The position numbers and the translations under genes are program-made. Under the pieces are notes generated by a model. That model did no database searches. It saw only the letters and a list, made by a program, of their open reading frames with translations, and was not told the DNA's origin. From Dyadobacter flavalbus (GTDB lineage: Bacteria > Bacteroidota > Bacteroidia > Cytophagales > Spirosomataceae), in assembly GCF_006149045.1 (NCBI RefSeq), contig NZ_VBSN01000038.1, forward strand, positions 496,001 to 560,000: DNA of 64,000 nt, in the 5' to 3' direction. The number at the start of each line of letters is the position of its first letter. Position 1 is the first letter of the stretch. Positions 19,001-28,128 of this stretch are shown here, one piece after another.

Positions 19001-19182
19001 TTTCCGTCTGCATCCGAAATAGTTGCGGTGTTGGTACCGGCAACGAGCACGGTAGCTCCTGGCAGCGGTTCGCCTGTGGCTGTCTGCACGATGCCGCTTA
19101 TTTCCCTGCTTTGCGCAAGGGAATTTTCGATGCAAAAGAGAAAAAGAACGACAATCTGAATCAGAGTATAAGAATAACGCAT
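16081..19182 (-). CDS. SusC/RagA-family TonB-linked outer-membrane transporter
   Basis: 1033 residues with a signal peptide and an N-terminal carboxypeptidase-regulatory-like domain (ISGIVQTATGEPLPGATVLV, residues of about 28-110). The plug has the classical LYVIDGML and ASAAAIYGSRAANGVIIITT motifs. A long barrel follows, ending in SFGLNLGF. SusC imports oligosaccharides with TonB energy. First gene of the GH43 locus. No HTCS, ECF sigma/anti-sigma pair or AraC regulator is adjacent, so the regulator must lie elsewhere. Confidence 0.96.
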   Translation of the reverse strand: MRYSYTLIQIVVLFLFCIENSLAQSREISGIVQTATGEPLPGATVLVAGTNTATISDADGKFSLTAANGQSLRVSFIGFLPSEIPVTDQTTYTIQLAEDAQNLEEFVVIGYQSVRRADLTGATGIIDAQNTNKRIARSVPETLQGLTPGVAVRSGGAPGQEAIVNIRGLSTLFGNASPLYVIDGMLADANTTVNPNDVETIQVLKDASAAAIYGSRAANGVIIITTKKGKEGALKVDATVRVGISSLPRRWDMMNAQEYVETNTRAYQAAGYALQQAVAGYNGAVNTNWADELLRTGSIQDYNINLSGGGKDSRFLISGSYFSDKGIMKARDFQRASVRINTEATRNNFTFGENMMISSTERNAPFQGGFAEGNAWYDIWTSLPIIPVQSADLVSTSNPGGWGYGSFNARSFARNQAAINNITQSTSNFFKVLGNAYVDYKIFKGVSYRFNAGLETSFDKTNDIRKEGLWYWNQSPEFSSVGQTRSQFLSYLFEHTLNFNFTFNKHNLNGVVGYTQQTIRNEAVGGRRLQLGVYGGDYFTTINSASGGMTATGTRSQTLINSALGRLNYNYAEKYYLTFTFRADKDSRFSPAHRTGYFPSAAASWKISNEEFFKSDLITELKLRGSYGVLGSANLSNYQFTGFLNQAPRAVFGSGQTEFPGATQARLVYEDIKWEQKATTNLGADLVLFNNKLAVTVDAFRSVAKDVLLSLPLPLYIGNLQGDPLVNIGSIENKGIELDLAYRQTSGPFTWSIAPNFSVIRNKVLELGNLGIDEETGEPRNYIQSGNTRSQVGRSIGEYYLIKTDGLFQNNEEIQSHRAQAAYAKPGDVRYVNRIDQGTNDDINDRDRTFAGSPWPKLTSGLILNGTWSGLSLNIQFYGAFGQKLYNDVRREIDGMGYSNYRRGINPWTPENTDTDFPRLGVSYSTGAAGDPATADRGIVSNVRANTDRWLENGSYLRLRNVELGYSIPESVTGKLHLSNARVYVSAQNLLTFTKYTGLDPDVVGANFNLEPGVDLGSYPSSRIISFGLNLGF

Positions 19183-19299
19183 GGCTGATTGGTTGATGAT
19201 TTAACGAATTTGTAACCTTATCGAAGCAAAGGGGAAAAGCAGATTACAGCTATAAAAATTATGCCATTAATCAGTTATAAAATTCTATTTACATGTATT

Positions 19300-19372
19300 T
19301 GTAGCCGTCGGCGACTAGCTTTTGGCTGTCAGCGAATAGCCGCTGGCTTTTAACTAGAAGCTGATACCGGGC
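19300..19372. repeat. AGCTTTTGGCTGTCAGC word repeat
   Basis: Overlapping words such as AGCTTTTGGCTGTCAGC (19317-19333) and GCTGGCTTTTAACTAGAAGC. They are similar to the reverse complement of 2283-2322. Non-coding. Confidence 0.5.
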
Positions 19373-19560
19373 AAAAGGATAAACAGTCAGAAGGTTTGAT
19401 AAGGACTGATTCCCGCTATGCCATTTTCAATCCTGCATTCCTGCCCGTCGGGTTGGGAAGTGTGCCGGTGTGTCCGGGCCCAATGCTTCCGCCGCTGAAT
19501 AAGCTTATGTATATTCTATTGAAAATTAGTGATTTAGCCTGAACAACACAGCAAAATAAC

Positions 19561-19593
19561 AGGTATATTTAAATAAAATATTGGAATATACCT
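19561..19593 (+). promoter_or_regulatory. Inverted repeat just upstream of the T9SS gene start
   Basis: AGGTATATT (19561-19569) and its exact reverse complement AATATACCT (19585-19593) are separated by 15 bases. The second arm ends 23 bases before the ATG. It may be an operator for a dimeric regulator or a 5' leader hairpin that could affect translation. Confidence 0.5.
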
Positions 19594-19616
19594 ACATACC
19601 TTAAACAGCCCGTCAT

Positions 19617-22600
19617 ATGAAACTCAGACTACTTTTTTTGACGATTGCAATGGTATTGTCTCACCTGCTGACCGCACAGCAAATTGAACTGGTAAAAGAC
19701 ATCAACACGACGCAAACCGGTTTAGGACTTTTTACACGTGAACAGGCTGTTGCCAACAACATGCTCTTTATGCTTGCAGGCAACAACACAGAAGGAATTC
19801 AGCTCTGGCGGAGTGACGGTACAGCCAGTGGCACCATCAGGCTGACCGATGTCAACAGCACCCACCGCGGTGATCCCTCCTACCTGACCGGCGGCGGAAA
19901 TTACGTTTGCTTTGTAATGGAATATGAAGGACAGGACTGGCTGTACCGCAGCGACGGCACCAGAGAAGGCACCTACCGGTTACGCAAGTTTGGCCAATTT
20001 GCTTCGGGGTATTTCGATGTTATAGAGAATGTTAACGGGACCATTTATTTTTCCTATTCCGATGAAATCAAAAGCCGTCAGCTCTGGAAAACGAACGGAA
20101 CCATTGCCGGCACGGTGCTCGTGAAAGATTTTGGCATTTCAGGTTCCGGTGAATCCGTTCCCGACCAGCTGTTCAGCTTCAACGGGAAACTCTACTTTGT
20201 AATCCGGAATGAAGAAGACTATGATTTGCCGGCCGTGCTGTGGCAGAGTGATGGTACCGGTGCAGGCACTGTGCCCGGCCCGGTCGTACCCAGGGGTTTT
20301 ATCCGCCCTGTTTTCATGGGGAACAACATCTATTTTGGAGAAGGAAACAGCCTTTACCGCATAAACGGCAAAACGATAACCGTGGTTAAAGACGGCTTTG
20401 AGTGGCTCCGCGAGCCTCTTGCAGTCAGGCAAACCTTGTATTTTTCTGCCAGGCATACGGCTACCGGCGAGGAATTGTGGAAGTCTGACGGGACAACGGC
20501 CGGAACCGTTCTGGTAAAAGATATCAATCCCGGAAGTACCAGCTCCTCCGATCCCACCGCGTTTGTCAATGTAGCCGGAACGCTTTATTTCAAGGCACAC
20601 GATGCAACCGGATGGAAGTTATGGAAGAGCAATGGCACGGCAGCAGGAACTGTTCCGGTAAGCCCTGTAGAGGTCAGCAGATATACTTTTGTAGGTCAGA
20701 ATGATCTGGTTGCGATTGGCAGCAAAATCGTGTTTCCGGCCGGCCCGGATTCCGATGAACTCTGGGTGTCCGATGGTACACAAGCCGGTACGCAGTTGCT
20801 GATTTCCGTGAAAGTCGAAATCCTGGGCAAAGTAAATAATCAGGTCTTTTTTCTTGGAATAACGCCCCATGGCAATCAGTTATACAAAACAGACGGCACC
20901 GTGGCGGGAACAGTCGCAGTAACAAACAGGACTTCATCCGAAGGCTCCACGCCGCAACGCATGACGGATGTAAACGGGACAGCATTTTTCATTGCATCTC
21001 CCGTCCTTTCCGTGAACACCAAATATGAACTCTGGAAAAGCAACGGCACGGCCAGCGGTACCGTCAAGTTAGTCAACTCGACATCAGTCAACACAAACAG
21101 ACCGCCCCGATCCTTTACCAATGTAAACGGAATATTGTATTATGTGGAAAATGATGATGAACTATGGAAAAGTGATGGCACCGTAGCGGGTACAACCCGG
21201 TTAAAGATCAATATGGGTTCGGATTTCAGCAGAAACATTGACTACCTGACAGCCGTTAACGGAACCCTCTTTTTCCTGATGAACAATGACGTCTGGAAAA
21301 GTGACGGAACCACAGCCGGAACCGTCCGTATCCAGCATCCCGATTTGAAAACAGGAAGGATCAGCAGTTTATTCCATGCAGGCGGAACGATTTACTTCAA
21401 GGAGATAAGGTATGCAGAAGATACACTGCAATCCGTTGTCTTGTGGAAAACAAACGGCGAGCCGGCAGGAACCGCTTTGCTGAAAAGCTTCAGTCCATCA
21501 TTCAGAAATGCTGTTCCGTATGCATTCAAAGGGGAACTTTACTTTGGTGAATGGGACGATGTCAACAGCATTGAACTCTGGAAAAGTGACGGGACCAAAA
21601 ATGGCACCGGCATCATCAAGCAAGTAACTTCCAGTGGAGGCAATACACTGATACAGCCCGAAGCAATGGCTGGCTGGGGAAATTATCTGTACTACTTGGC
21701 CAATACTTCCACCGGTTTTCTTCTGGTGAAAACAGACGGGACAGCAGCGGGCACAACGGTGATCAAAAATCTTTTTCCCGGTGGAAATATGAAACGCTTC
21801 AGGCTATATACGGCCATGGGACTGGTTTATTTCAGTGTTTACAACCAGAATGCCATGCAGGAATTGCTGTGGCGGTCGGATGGGACTGCTGCCGGTACTT
21901 TTCAGCTTGCTGCTTTTGATGTTTACGATGCCGGAGATCCGTACCGGGATGAAAACAGGCCGATCCAGATAAAAGACGAGGTCAATGGCAAATTGATTTT
22001 TATCACCTACGGCAAACAATCCGGCGATCAGGCATGGGTAACAGACGGAACGGTGACAGGAACCCGAATGCTGACGACTTCCCAGACTCCGAAAAATTTC
22101 ATCATCAGATCAACTGTGAAGTTTGGTAATCTGTTCTATTTTGACATGCTTGATCCTGAAACCGGAACTGAGCTCTGGCAAACGGACGGTACTGCAGAAG
22201 GAACGCACCTGACCGTGGAAATGAACCCGGAAGGCAATGCAGTGATCCATGAAATGCTGGTTATTGGCCAGACGTTGCTGTTGTCGGCAGATAACGGCAA
22301 AACGGGCATTGAACTTTACAAATACCTTCCGCCGGCCAATCAGGATGCAGTTATTACTCCGATTGCAGATGCTTACACGCGCAATGTCCCGTATGAAAAA
22401 ACCAACTTTGGAACCCAGTCCGAGCTGAGTGTAAAAGCAGGAAGCCTGCCCGGCTATCAGCGGAAAACCTACCTTAAATTCCCACTCGATGGCATCAGTA
22501 AAATTAACTCGGCCAAACTGCGGGTGTACGGCTTCAACTTTGAAAACAACAAAAACATTACGCTGGCAGCAACGGGAGTCAACAATGACGGCTGGACTGA

Positions 22601-23150
22601 AACGGGCATCAACTGGCTGAACGCACCGGCAGCTTCCGGCAAAATACTGGATTCGGTAAAGGTCGGTAACCAGGCGAAGTATTATGAACTGGACGTAACG
22701 GATTTTGTGAAAGCGCAGCTTGCGGGCGACAAAACCGCCAGTTTCCTGCTGACCAATCCGAAAGATGATAATGTACGCCTCTATTTCATGAGCCGGGAAA
22801 ACAAGTCAAATCCTCCGCAGCTGGTTGTAGAAAAGCAAAGCAGCTCTGCGGCCCGGATTGCAGCATCCATCGAACCCGAAAAAAGAACTGCCGACGATTC
22901 CTATATTTACCCCAATCCGGTAAAAGACCATTTTTTCATTCAGATCTCCGACAAACACCAAGGACATGCGCAGCTGCTGCTTACAAAGCTGAATGGCCAG
23001 ACCCATTTGCTCAGACAGGAAAACCATAAAGCGGGCGAAAAGACAATGAAAGTAAATATGGCCGATTTCAGGTTGCCAGCCGGGAAATACCTCCTTCAGG
23101 TCAAATCTGAAAACGAAGAGGAAGTTTTGCAGATGATTGTATCGGAATAA
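19617..23150 (+). CDS. Giant T9SS-exported protein with 17 ELWKSDGTxAGT repeats and a DNRLRE-type domain
   Basis: 1177 residues. A signal peptide (residues 1-20, ending LTAQ) is followed by about 880 residues containing some 17 copies of a motif like ELWKSDGTTAGT, roughly 45-55 residues apart, which probably form beta-propeller blades. A DNRLRE/CBM96-like domain (about 905-1075, ITPIADAYTRN to NPPQLVVEK) and a type A sorting domain (about 1095-1177, YIYPNPVKDHFFIQI, KYLLQVKSE) follow. Such proteins cross the outer membrane through T9SS and are surface-attached or released. Adhesion or polysaccharide binding is inferred. The convergent neighbour shares the last two domains. Confidence 0.88.
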   Translation: MKLRLLFLTIAMVLSHLLTAQQIELVKDINTTQTGLGLFTREQAVANNMLFMLAGNNTEGIQLWRSDGTASGTIRLTDVNSTHRGDPSYLTGGGNYVCFVMEYEGQDWLYRSDGTREGTYRLRKFGQFASGYFDVIENVNGTIYFSYSDEIKSRQLWKTNGTIAGTVLVKDFGISGSGESVPDQLFSFNGKLYFVIRNEEDYDLPAVLWQSDGTGAGTVPGPVVPRGFIRPVFMGNNIYFGEGNSLYRINGKTITVVKDGFEWLREPLAVRQTLYFSARHTATGEELWKSDGTTAGTVLVKDINPGSTSSSDPTAFVNVAGTLYFKAHDATGWKLWKSNGTAAGTVPVSPVEVSRYTFVGQNDLVAIGSKIVFPAGPDSDELWVSDGTQAGTQLLISVKVEILGKVNNQVFFLGITPHGNQLYKTDGTVAGTVAVTNRTSSEGSTPQRMTDVNGTAFFIASPVLSVNTKYELWKSNGTASGTVKLVNSTSVNTNRPPRSFTNVNGILYYVENDDELWKSDGTVAGTTRLKINMGSDFSRNIDYLTAVNGTLFFLMNNDVWKSDGTTAGTVRIQHPDLKTGRISSLFHAGGTIYFKEIRYAEDTLQSVVLWKTNGEPAGTALLKSFSPSFRNAVPYAFKGELYFGEWDDVNSIELWKSDGTKNGTGIIKQVTSSGGNTLIQPEAMAGWGNYLYYLANTSTGFLLVKTDGTAAGTTVIKNLFPGGNMKRFRLYTAMGLVYFSVYNQNAMQELLWRSDGTAAGTFQLAAFDVYDAGDPYRDENRPIQIKDEVNGKLIFITYGKQSGDQAWVTDGTVTGTRMLTTSQTPKNFIIRSTVKFGNLFYFDMLDPETGTELWQTDGTAEGTHLTVEMNPEGNAVIHEMLVIGQTLLLSADNGKTGIELYKYLPPANQDAVITPIADAYTRNVPYEKTNFGTQSELSVKAGSLPGYQRKTYLKFPLDGISKINSAKLRVYGFNFENNKNITLAATGVNNDGWTETGINWLNAPAASGKILDSVKVGNQAKYYELDVTDFVKAQLAGDKTASFLLTNPKDDNVRLYFMSRENKSNPPQLVVEKQSSSAARIAASIEPEKRTADDSYIYPNPVKDHFFIQISDKHQGHAQLLLTKLNGQTHLLRQENHKAGEKTMKVNMADFRLPAGKYLLQVKSENEEEVLQMIVSE

Positions 23151-23176
23151 AAAACGGGCCGTAAAAAAGGGGTTTA

Positions 23177-23222
23177 AACTGAAAAAGCACTTCGTGTATG
23201 TATACCGAGTGCTTTTTCAGTT
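23177..23222. terminator. Bidirectional terminator between the two T9SS genes
   Basis: A perfect 15-bp stem (AACTGAAAAAGCACT at 23177-23191 with its complement at 23208-23222) and a 16-base loop. The A/T-rich arms provide U-tracts in both directions. The flanking genes converge here. Confidence 0.88.
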
Positions 23223-23240
23223 ATTTATTTAAAATCTTTG

Positions 23241-26200
23241 TTACTCCGTCACCATCAGTTTCAGCACTTCCGATTTGGCCGATGACTGCACTTTCAAAAG
23301 ATACATGCCTTTATCCAGCGCCAGTTCGGCGATATTGACTTCCGCCTTTGTTCCCGCATGCAGCGCGTCAGCTGTCTTGACCGGATATGCCCGGCCGGCT
23401 TCATTGATAATCTCAAGAGCAATATTTTCCCGATGCTGATTGCTGATCTGCAGTGTAAACCGGCTGCGTACCGGGTTTGGATAAATAACCGAGCTTTGGG
23501 TTTCAGGTTCGGAAACTTCATTAATGGCAACTTCACTTTCCATGCGTGCAGCAGAACTTACGGCTCTATTTGCCATAAGAATCAATTTTGGCGCATCACG
23601 AGAAGCTTCCCTGCTGCGAAACCATACAATGTTATTACGAGTACTTATATCCTTCAGTTGTAAAGTTAATATTTTGTCTTTTTCAAGCTGTGCCTTTGCA
23701 AATTCCGTAATATCAACCTCAAAATGCTTAATGTTGCCAACTGCTTCGAGAGATCCCAGTGTAGCCGTAACGCCAGTTGGCGCATTGTTTCCGTTAATTC
23801 CCATTTCTGTCCAGTCATCATTGTCAACACCAATAACCCCGATTCGAACCCTTACATTACCTTCAGAATTTGATCCAAACAAGCGAATTTTTGCAGTTTT
23901 AATTTCTACCAGATCATTCAGCGAAAATTTAATGTAAGAGGTACGGTCCAGATCTGCCGATGAAGATGCCTTAACTTTTAAACTTTCTTTACCATAATTG
24001 GTTCCTGCATTGGCACCATAACGAACATATGCATCTGCAACCGGCCATAAAGTAATCTCGGTAAGCGGACTCAGAAATTCTACTTCAATGGCAGATACTC
24101 TTGGTTTGTCGCGTGATGACAGGAATTCAAGATTAAGGTATCCGTCAATTACCTGAACTTCAAAAGACTCTTTTACTGCTCTTAACGGTCCGCCAGCTCT
24201 TGCAATGATATCATAATTGGCAAGCTTATTGACGCCTTCTGCATTTACGCTGAACACACGCTGACCTGGTTTTCCGTCACGATTGGGATAAACGCCCCAG
24301 AAAATTTCAGCAAAATGAAGTGTAACCTTCATCGTACCATTCCTGACAGGAATCGCGTAATTGAAATTATCTGAGCAGCGACCTGATTTATAAATTTCAT
24401 CATCCGTTGTATTCAGAATATCCACATCCTTAATAAAACTTGCCCGATCAATTCCACCATAGTATCTGTCTGCCTCAAAGTAACGGCCATCGGGCGTTGT
24501 ATAGCCACTTCCACCTGCATTGATCCGGATTGCAGTATTATCTATTGGTATATTTACCTTTACCGCAATCGTTTCTTCATCAAACAAAACCGGAGAAGTA
24601 TTGCTGCTCACCCTTATTGTGATTGGATACACGCCTGCATCCTGGGGCACTATCCATTTAAAAAACCCGGTGACTGAGTCGATTGCAGCACCTGCCGGCG
24701 CATTTACCAGCGAAAATTTCTTGGTTTGTCCAAGAGCTGCTGTTGCCGTGGCAGTAAATGAAAGCGTTTGCCCGGCAAGTAGTTCCTTGTTGCCAATAGG
24801 TTCCAGTGTCGGCGGTGTAGTTACATCGTTTACGCGGAGGTTAACGGTCATCAATGCGCGTGCATAACCGGGAGCAGTAGCATTCACAACAGCTTTGAAA
24901 TTACCCGGAAAAATTCCTGATGGATCCACTTTAAATGACAAGGAACCCAAAGACGATGCAGGAAGATTAAGCCAGGCTGAAAACGACTTTTTCAGTGAAA
25001 CCATTGGCGTTCCCGTATTTGCCGTCAGGTTTACAATCTGAGGTGGCGTTGTAATGTTTCCGGTATTTGTAAATTCAAGTGATTTTGGAGAAAATGACAG
25101 CTTTCTGGTATTTGATTCAGCCAGCAGTTTTACAAACCATGTGCCTGATCCGGAATCGGCTTTATCATTTGCAGCATCATAGCCATCCGTATTTCCGCAT
25201 AGCCAATATCCACCATCATAGGCTGGAAAGGCTCCAAACATGGTGCTAGTTGAACCGGCACCCGCACCAAAACTCTGGTCCCATAATTTTTTCCCGTCCG
25301 AGCCTATTTTTACAATCCAGTAGTCACTTTTTCCTTTGCGCGACATAGTCTTGCTGCCGCTTTTGAAAGATTCAGAATTACCTGCAATTATAAAACCGCC
25401 ATCAGAGGTTTGTATAACCGATCTTAACAATTCCCATTCTTTTCCTCCAAGTGTCCTGTCCCACTGTTTAATCCCGTCTGAATTCACTTTAACGATCCAG
25501 AAATCTATAACTCCGATTAAATTTTCTGACTTGTCTGCACCGGCTGGAGATTGTGAAAAACCGCCCAGTATAAAACCGCCGTCAGTTGTACGCTGTACAG
25601 ATAAGAAGTTATCATAACTGATACCACCGATCGTTCTGTCCCATTGCTTTGAACCATTGGCAGACAATTGTACAATCCAGTAATCCGAATTTCCTTTGGA
25701 ATCTACCGTTTTATCTCCACTGATGTTGGAGTAAGATGTTCCTCCCAGAATATAACCCCCACTGTTTGTCAGGTCTATGCTGTATAAATCATCTGACTTT
25801 GTTCCGCCGATAGTCCTGTCCCATTGCCTGGCTCCGGATGAGCTGATTTTTATTACCCAATAATCGTTGTATTCTCCCTTGGAACCTTCCGATTTTACGT
25901 CACTGATTCCTGAGTTTGATGAGCCGCCAATGATAAAGCCACCATCGGGCGCCTGTTTCATTGCCGTAAGAACATCATTGCCAGTTCCTCCGAAAGTCTT
26001 GTCCCATTGCTTTGTACCATTGGCAGTAACTTTTACGATCCAGAAGTCACTGCCCTCATCCCAATAGGCATCCTGTGATTTATCATTGCCGATATTGGAA
26101 TTGCTATTGCCTCCAAGCAGATAACCGCCGTCAGAAGTCTGTATAATGGCTGACAACTGATCGCTTTTATTGCCGAAATAGGTTTTTTCCCATTCTTTAA

Positions 26201-26495
26201 CGCCGGAAGCATTGAACTTGATAATGAAATAATCCGACTCATTCGAAACGCCTGCAATCAAACCGCCATCGGAAGTCGGAGTGGCCAGATATAATCCTCT
26301 TCCCACAATTTTGTCCCATTCCACGGCGGGCTGTGCGACAAGGCTTGCAACGCAAAGCAACAGCAGGCTTATTGAAATCAACAGGAAACGCCGGAACTGC
26401 GTCGGAAAACTGCCTGCAAAATGCCGGGAATCGGCCCGGGACTGATAAACATTTTCCGGGTACCGGAAACGTTGCGTAGGTACATGTGAATGCAT
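23241..26495 (-). CDS. Giant T9SS-exported protein: GGxxDD-type repeats, Ig-like, malectin and DNRLRE domains
   Basis: 1084 residues. The N terminus has an unusually long basic lead (about 35 residues) before the hydrophobic signal FLLISISLLLLCVASLVAQ; no internal start codon exists. About eight repeats of the type QWDKTFGGTGNDVLTAM...DGGFIIGG fill residues 60-440. A BACON/Ig-like segment (about 450-570), a putative-Ig/cadherin segment (about 575-660), a malectin-like domain (about 665-815), a DNRLRE/CBM96-like domain (about 820-985) and a type A sorting domain (last 85 residues, VIYPNPVRSRFTLQI) follow. Probably a surface adhesin or carbohydrate-binding protein. Confidence 0.87.
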   Translation of the reverse strand: MHSHVPTQRFRYPENVYQSRADSRHFAGSFPTQFRRFLLISISLLLLCVASLVAQPAVEWDKIVGRGLYLATPTSDGGLIAGVSNESDYFIIKFNASGVKEWEKTYFGNKSDQLSAIIQTSDGGYLLGGNSNSNIGNDKSQDAYWDEGSDFWIVKVTANGTKQWDKTFGGTGNDVLTAMKQAPDGGFIIGGSSNSGISDVKSEGSKGEYNDYWVIKISSSGARQWDRTIGGTKSDDLYSIDLTNSGGYILGGTSYSNISGDKTVDSKGNSDYWIVQLSANGSKQWDRTIGGISYDNFLSVQRTTDGGFILGGFSQSPAGADKSENLIGVIDFWIVKVNSDGIKQWDRTLGGKEWELLRSVIQTSDGGFIIAGNSESFKSGSKTMSRKGKSDYWIVKIGSDGKKLWDQSFGAGAGSTSTMFGAFPAYDGGYWLCGNTDGYDAANDKADSGSGTWFVKLLAESNTRKLSFSPKSLEFTNTGNITTPPQIVNLTANTGTPMVSLKKSFSAWLNLPASSLGSLSFKVDPSGIFPGNFKAVVNATAPGYARALMTVNLRVNDVTTPPTLEPIGNKELLAGQTLSFTATATAALGQTKKFSLVNAPAGAAIDSVTGFFKWIVPQDAGVYPITIRVSSNTSPVLFDEETIAVKVNIPIDNTAIRINAGGSGYTTPDGRYFEADRYYGGIDRASFIKDVDILNTTDDEIYKSGRCSDNFNYAIPVRNGTMKVTLHFAEIFWGVYPNRDGKPGQRVFSVNAEGVNKLANYDIIARAGGPLRAVKESFEVQVIDGYLNLEFLSSRDKPRVSAIEVEFLSPLTEITLWPVADAYVRYGANAGTNYGKESLKVKASSSADLDRTSYIKFSLNDLVEIKTAKIRLFGSNSEGNVRVRIGVIGVDNDDWTEMGINGNNAPTGVTATLGSLEAVGNIKHFEVDITEFAKAQLEKDKILTLQLKDISTRNNIVWFRSREASRDAPKLILMANRAVSSAARMESEVAINEVSEPETQSSVIYPNPVRSRFTLQISNQHRENIALEIINEAGRAYPVKTADALHAGTKAEVNIAELALDKGMYLLKVQSSAKSEVLKLMVTE

Positions 26496-27124
26496 AGAAC
26501 AACAGAGTTATAATTTTAGGTACAATGAACTCCAACCATCATGTTGGTAAGCGTAAATGTACCTTTATTTACTACTCGCCAGCAATCTATGCAGCCTTCT
26601 CAGGGAAAAAATGTATTTACCGGTTACATGGACCCGGAATTTGAGCACTAACTGTTGAAAAAGCTTGAAAGACACTAATTTTCAACGAACCAGAAAAGCA
26701 TATCCAGTTCCGTCCGAATGCATGCCTCACTACTTTAACAATAAGATATGCAGTTCAGGCAGGACTTGTAAACGTAGAGTTTAAATGAAGTATTCAGAAT
26801 GCTTACGCAACACAAGCAATTCTCTTTTAACATTTGGTTCAGCAAGAACATTCTCACATTAGGGTGGCTATGCTGACTTCCTTACAGGCATATTCAACGA
26901 TGAAAGGTCGCGATGCCGATTCTCGTTATACGCCGGATTTCCGGTAAGGCCCCGTGCATCCGGATTCCTGTCATCAATGATTCTGCCAGGAGCCGGAAAT
27001 AACCATACACTATCATAAATCAAATTATCAGAGAGTTGCCGTAGTTCCGATAATAACGAACTGCTGACCGGACCGGATGGTATTATTTTTTATGAGAACC
27101 GGATGAAACAGATTTTGGATTACT
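26496..27124. other. Non-coding gap
   Basis: 629 bases with no credible ORF. No repeat of the families seen elsewhere, no RNA gene and no hairpin terminator stand out. It must contain the promoters of the divergent T9SS gene and response regulator, but no TAnnTTTG match is clear. Confidence 0.5.
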
Positions 27125-27547
27125 ATGGACAAAAGTGGCACAATCATCATCATTGAAGATGACGCGGACGACCAGTTTGTACTGGAAGAGGTTTTCAATG
27201 AACTGGATTATCCAAACAAAAGGATGTACTTCGCTGATGGCCAATCGGCACTCGATTATCTTTATTCAACTCAGGACCGGCCTTTTATCATTATTTCAGA
27301 TATTAATCTGCCGCAGCTGAACGGACTGGAACTCAGACAGAAAGTTCAGACGGATGCCGAGCTTAGTTTAAAATGCATTCCTTACGTGTACTTTACAACA
27401 GCCATCAATCAGCAGGCCGTTATTGATGCTTACAGTACTTCGGCTCAGGGCTTTTTTGTGAAACCCGGTGCATTTGACGAAATCAAGGAAACGATTAAGG
27501 TGATGATTGAATACTGGAGAAAGTGTGCAGCTCCCAATAATTTCTGA
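27125..27547 (+). CDS. Stand-alone response regulator receiver domain protein
   Basis: 140 residues, receiver domain only. The acidic pocket is IEDDADDQF, the phospho-acceptor Asp is in IIISDINLPQLNGLEL (about residue 60), the switch Thr/Ser is in YVYFTTAIN and the conserved Lys is in GFFVKPGAFDEI. Members of this CheY-like class (Bacteroidota 'response regulator rcp1-like') usually receive phosphate from a hybrid or phytochrome-type kinase. No kinase is adjacent. Confidence 0.92.
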   Translation: MDKSGTIIIIEDDADDQFVLEEVFNELDYPNKRMYFADGQSALDYLYSTQDRPFIIISDINLPQLNGLELRQKVQTDAELSLKCIPYVYFTTAINQQAVIDAYSTSAQGFFVKPGAFDEIKETIKVMIEYWRKCAAPNNF

Positions 27548-27552
27548 CATTG

Positions 27553-27586
27553 ACCGCTTGCTTGTACATGCAGTCAGCGGTTTTTA
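27553..27586 (+). terminator. Terminator after the response regulator
   Basis: ACCGCT (27553-27558) pairs with AGCGGT (27576-27581), followed by TTTTTATT. The stem is short and the loop partly self-complementary. Confidence 0.55.
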
Positions 27587-27602
27587 TTACGGAGTTGCCA
27601 TT

Positions 27603-27800
27603 TCAAACATGAACGTTAACGTTCAGACGGGCTTTCATCCGGTTTATGGAAATTTCCTGCTTTGCGATCAGGTCATCCAGCATGCTGGAAAGTTTGCTGT
27701 TTTTGATCTGCAGATTAGTAATCTTTGTCTTAATGGCAGCACAATCTGCCGAAAATCGCTGGCATGCCAGCGCGTTTGTTATTAAATCCAGTTTGTTCAT
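27603..27800 (-). CDS. Small coiled-coil hypothetical protein
   Basis: 65 residues from ATG 27800 (MNKLDLITNALACQR...). The sequence has heptad-like spacing (IKTKITNLQIKNSKLSSMLDD) consistent with a short coiled coil. I do not recognise it and there is no operon support. A longer frame starting at 27884 is possible. It could be a chance ORF. Confidence 0.35.
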   Translation of the reverse strand: MNKLDLITNALACQRFSADCAAIKTKITNLQIKNSKLSSMLDDLIAKQEISINRMKARLNVNVHV

Positions 27801-28128
27801 ACGTGGCTGCTGGAAAAGAGTGGCTTGACCGGACAGCTTTGGAGACAGGCGGAGAAGTGACTCAGGTGAAACTGATTGAAACAAAGATATGCATTATATT
27901 ACGGTTATAACCATTATGCTGAATCTTTATAAATCATTAAAGACCTGAAAACCTCAATTTGCAGCGATATGGGAAAAATGAACAGAACAATGCCGGATTC
28001 AAAGTAATGACAAGCTGTTCAATTGAACAATCTGGTTTCAAAACGGATTGTCATGAAAATATATGGAATGCTGGCCAGAAATATTTCAGGCCTGAATCTT
28101 GCTGGCGTTATATCAAAATACTTGGTTT

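Larger units (their letters stand above)
19183..19616. other. Divergent region between susC and a T9SS cargo gene
   Basis: 434 bases without a gene. It holds a word repeat (19300-19372) and an inverted repeat close to the plus-strand start codon (19561-19593). I find no TAnnTTTG box on either strand. Confidence 0.5.
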
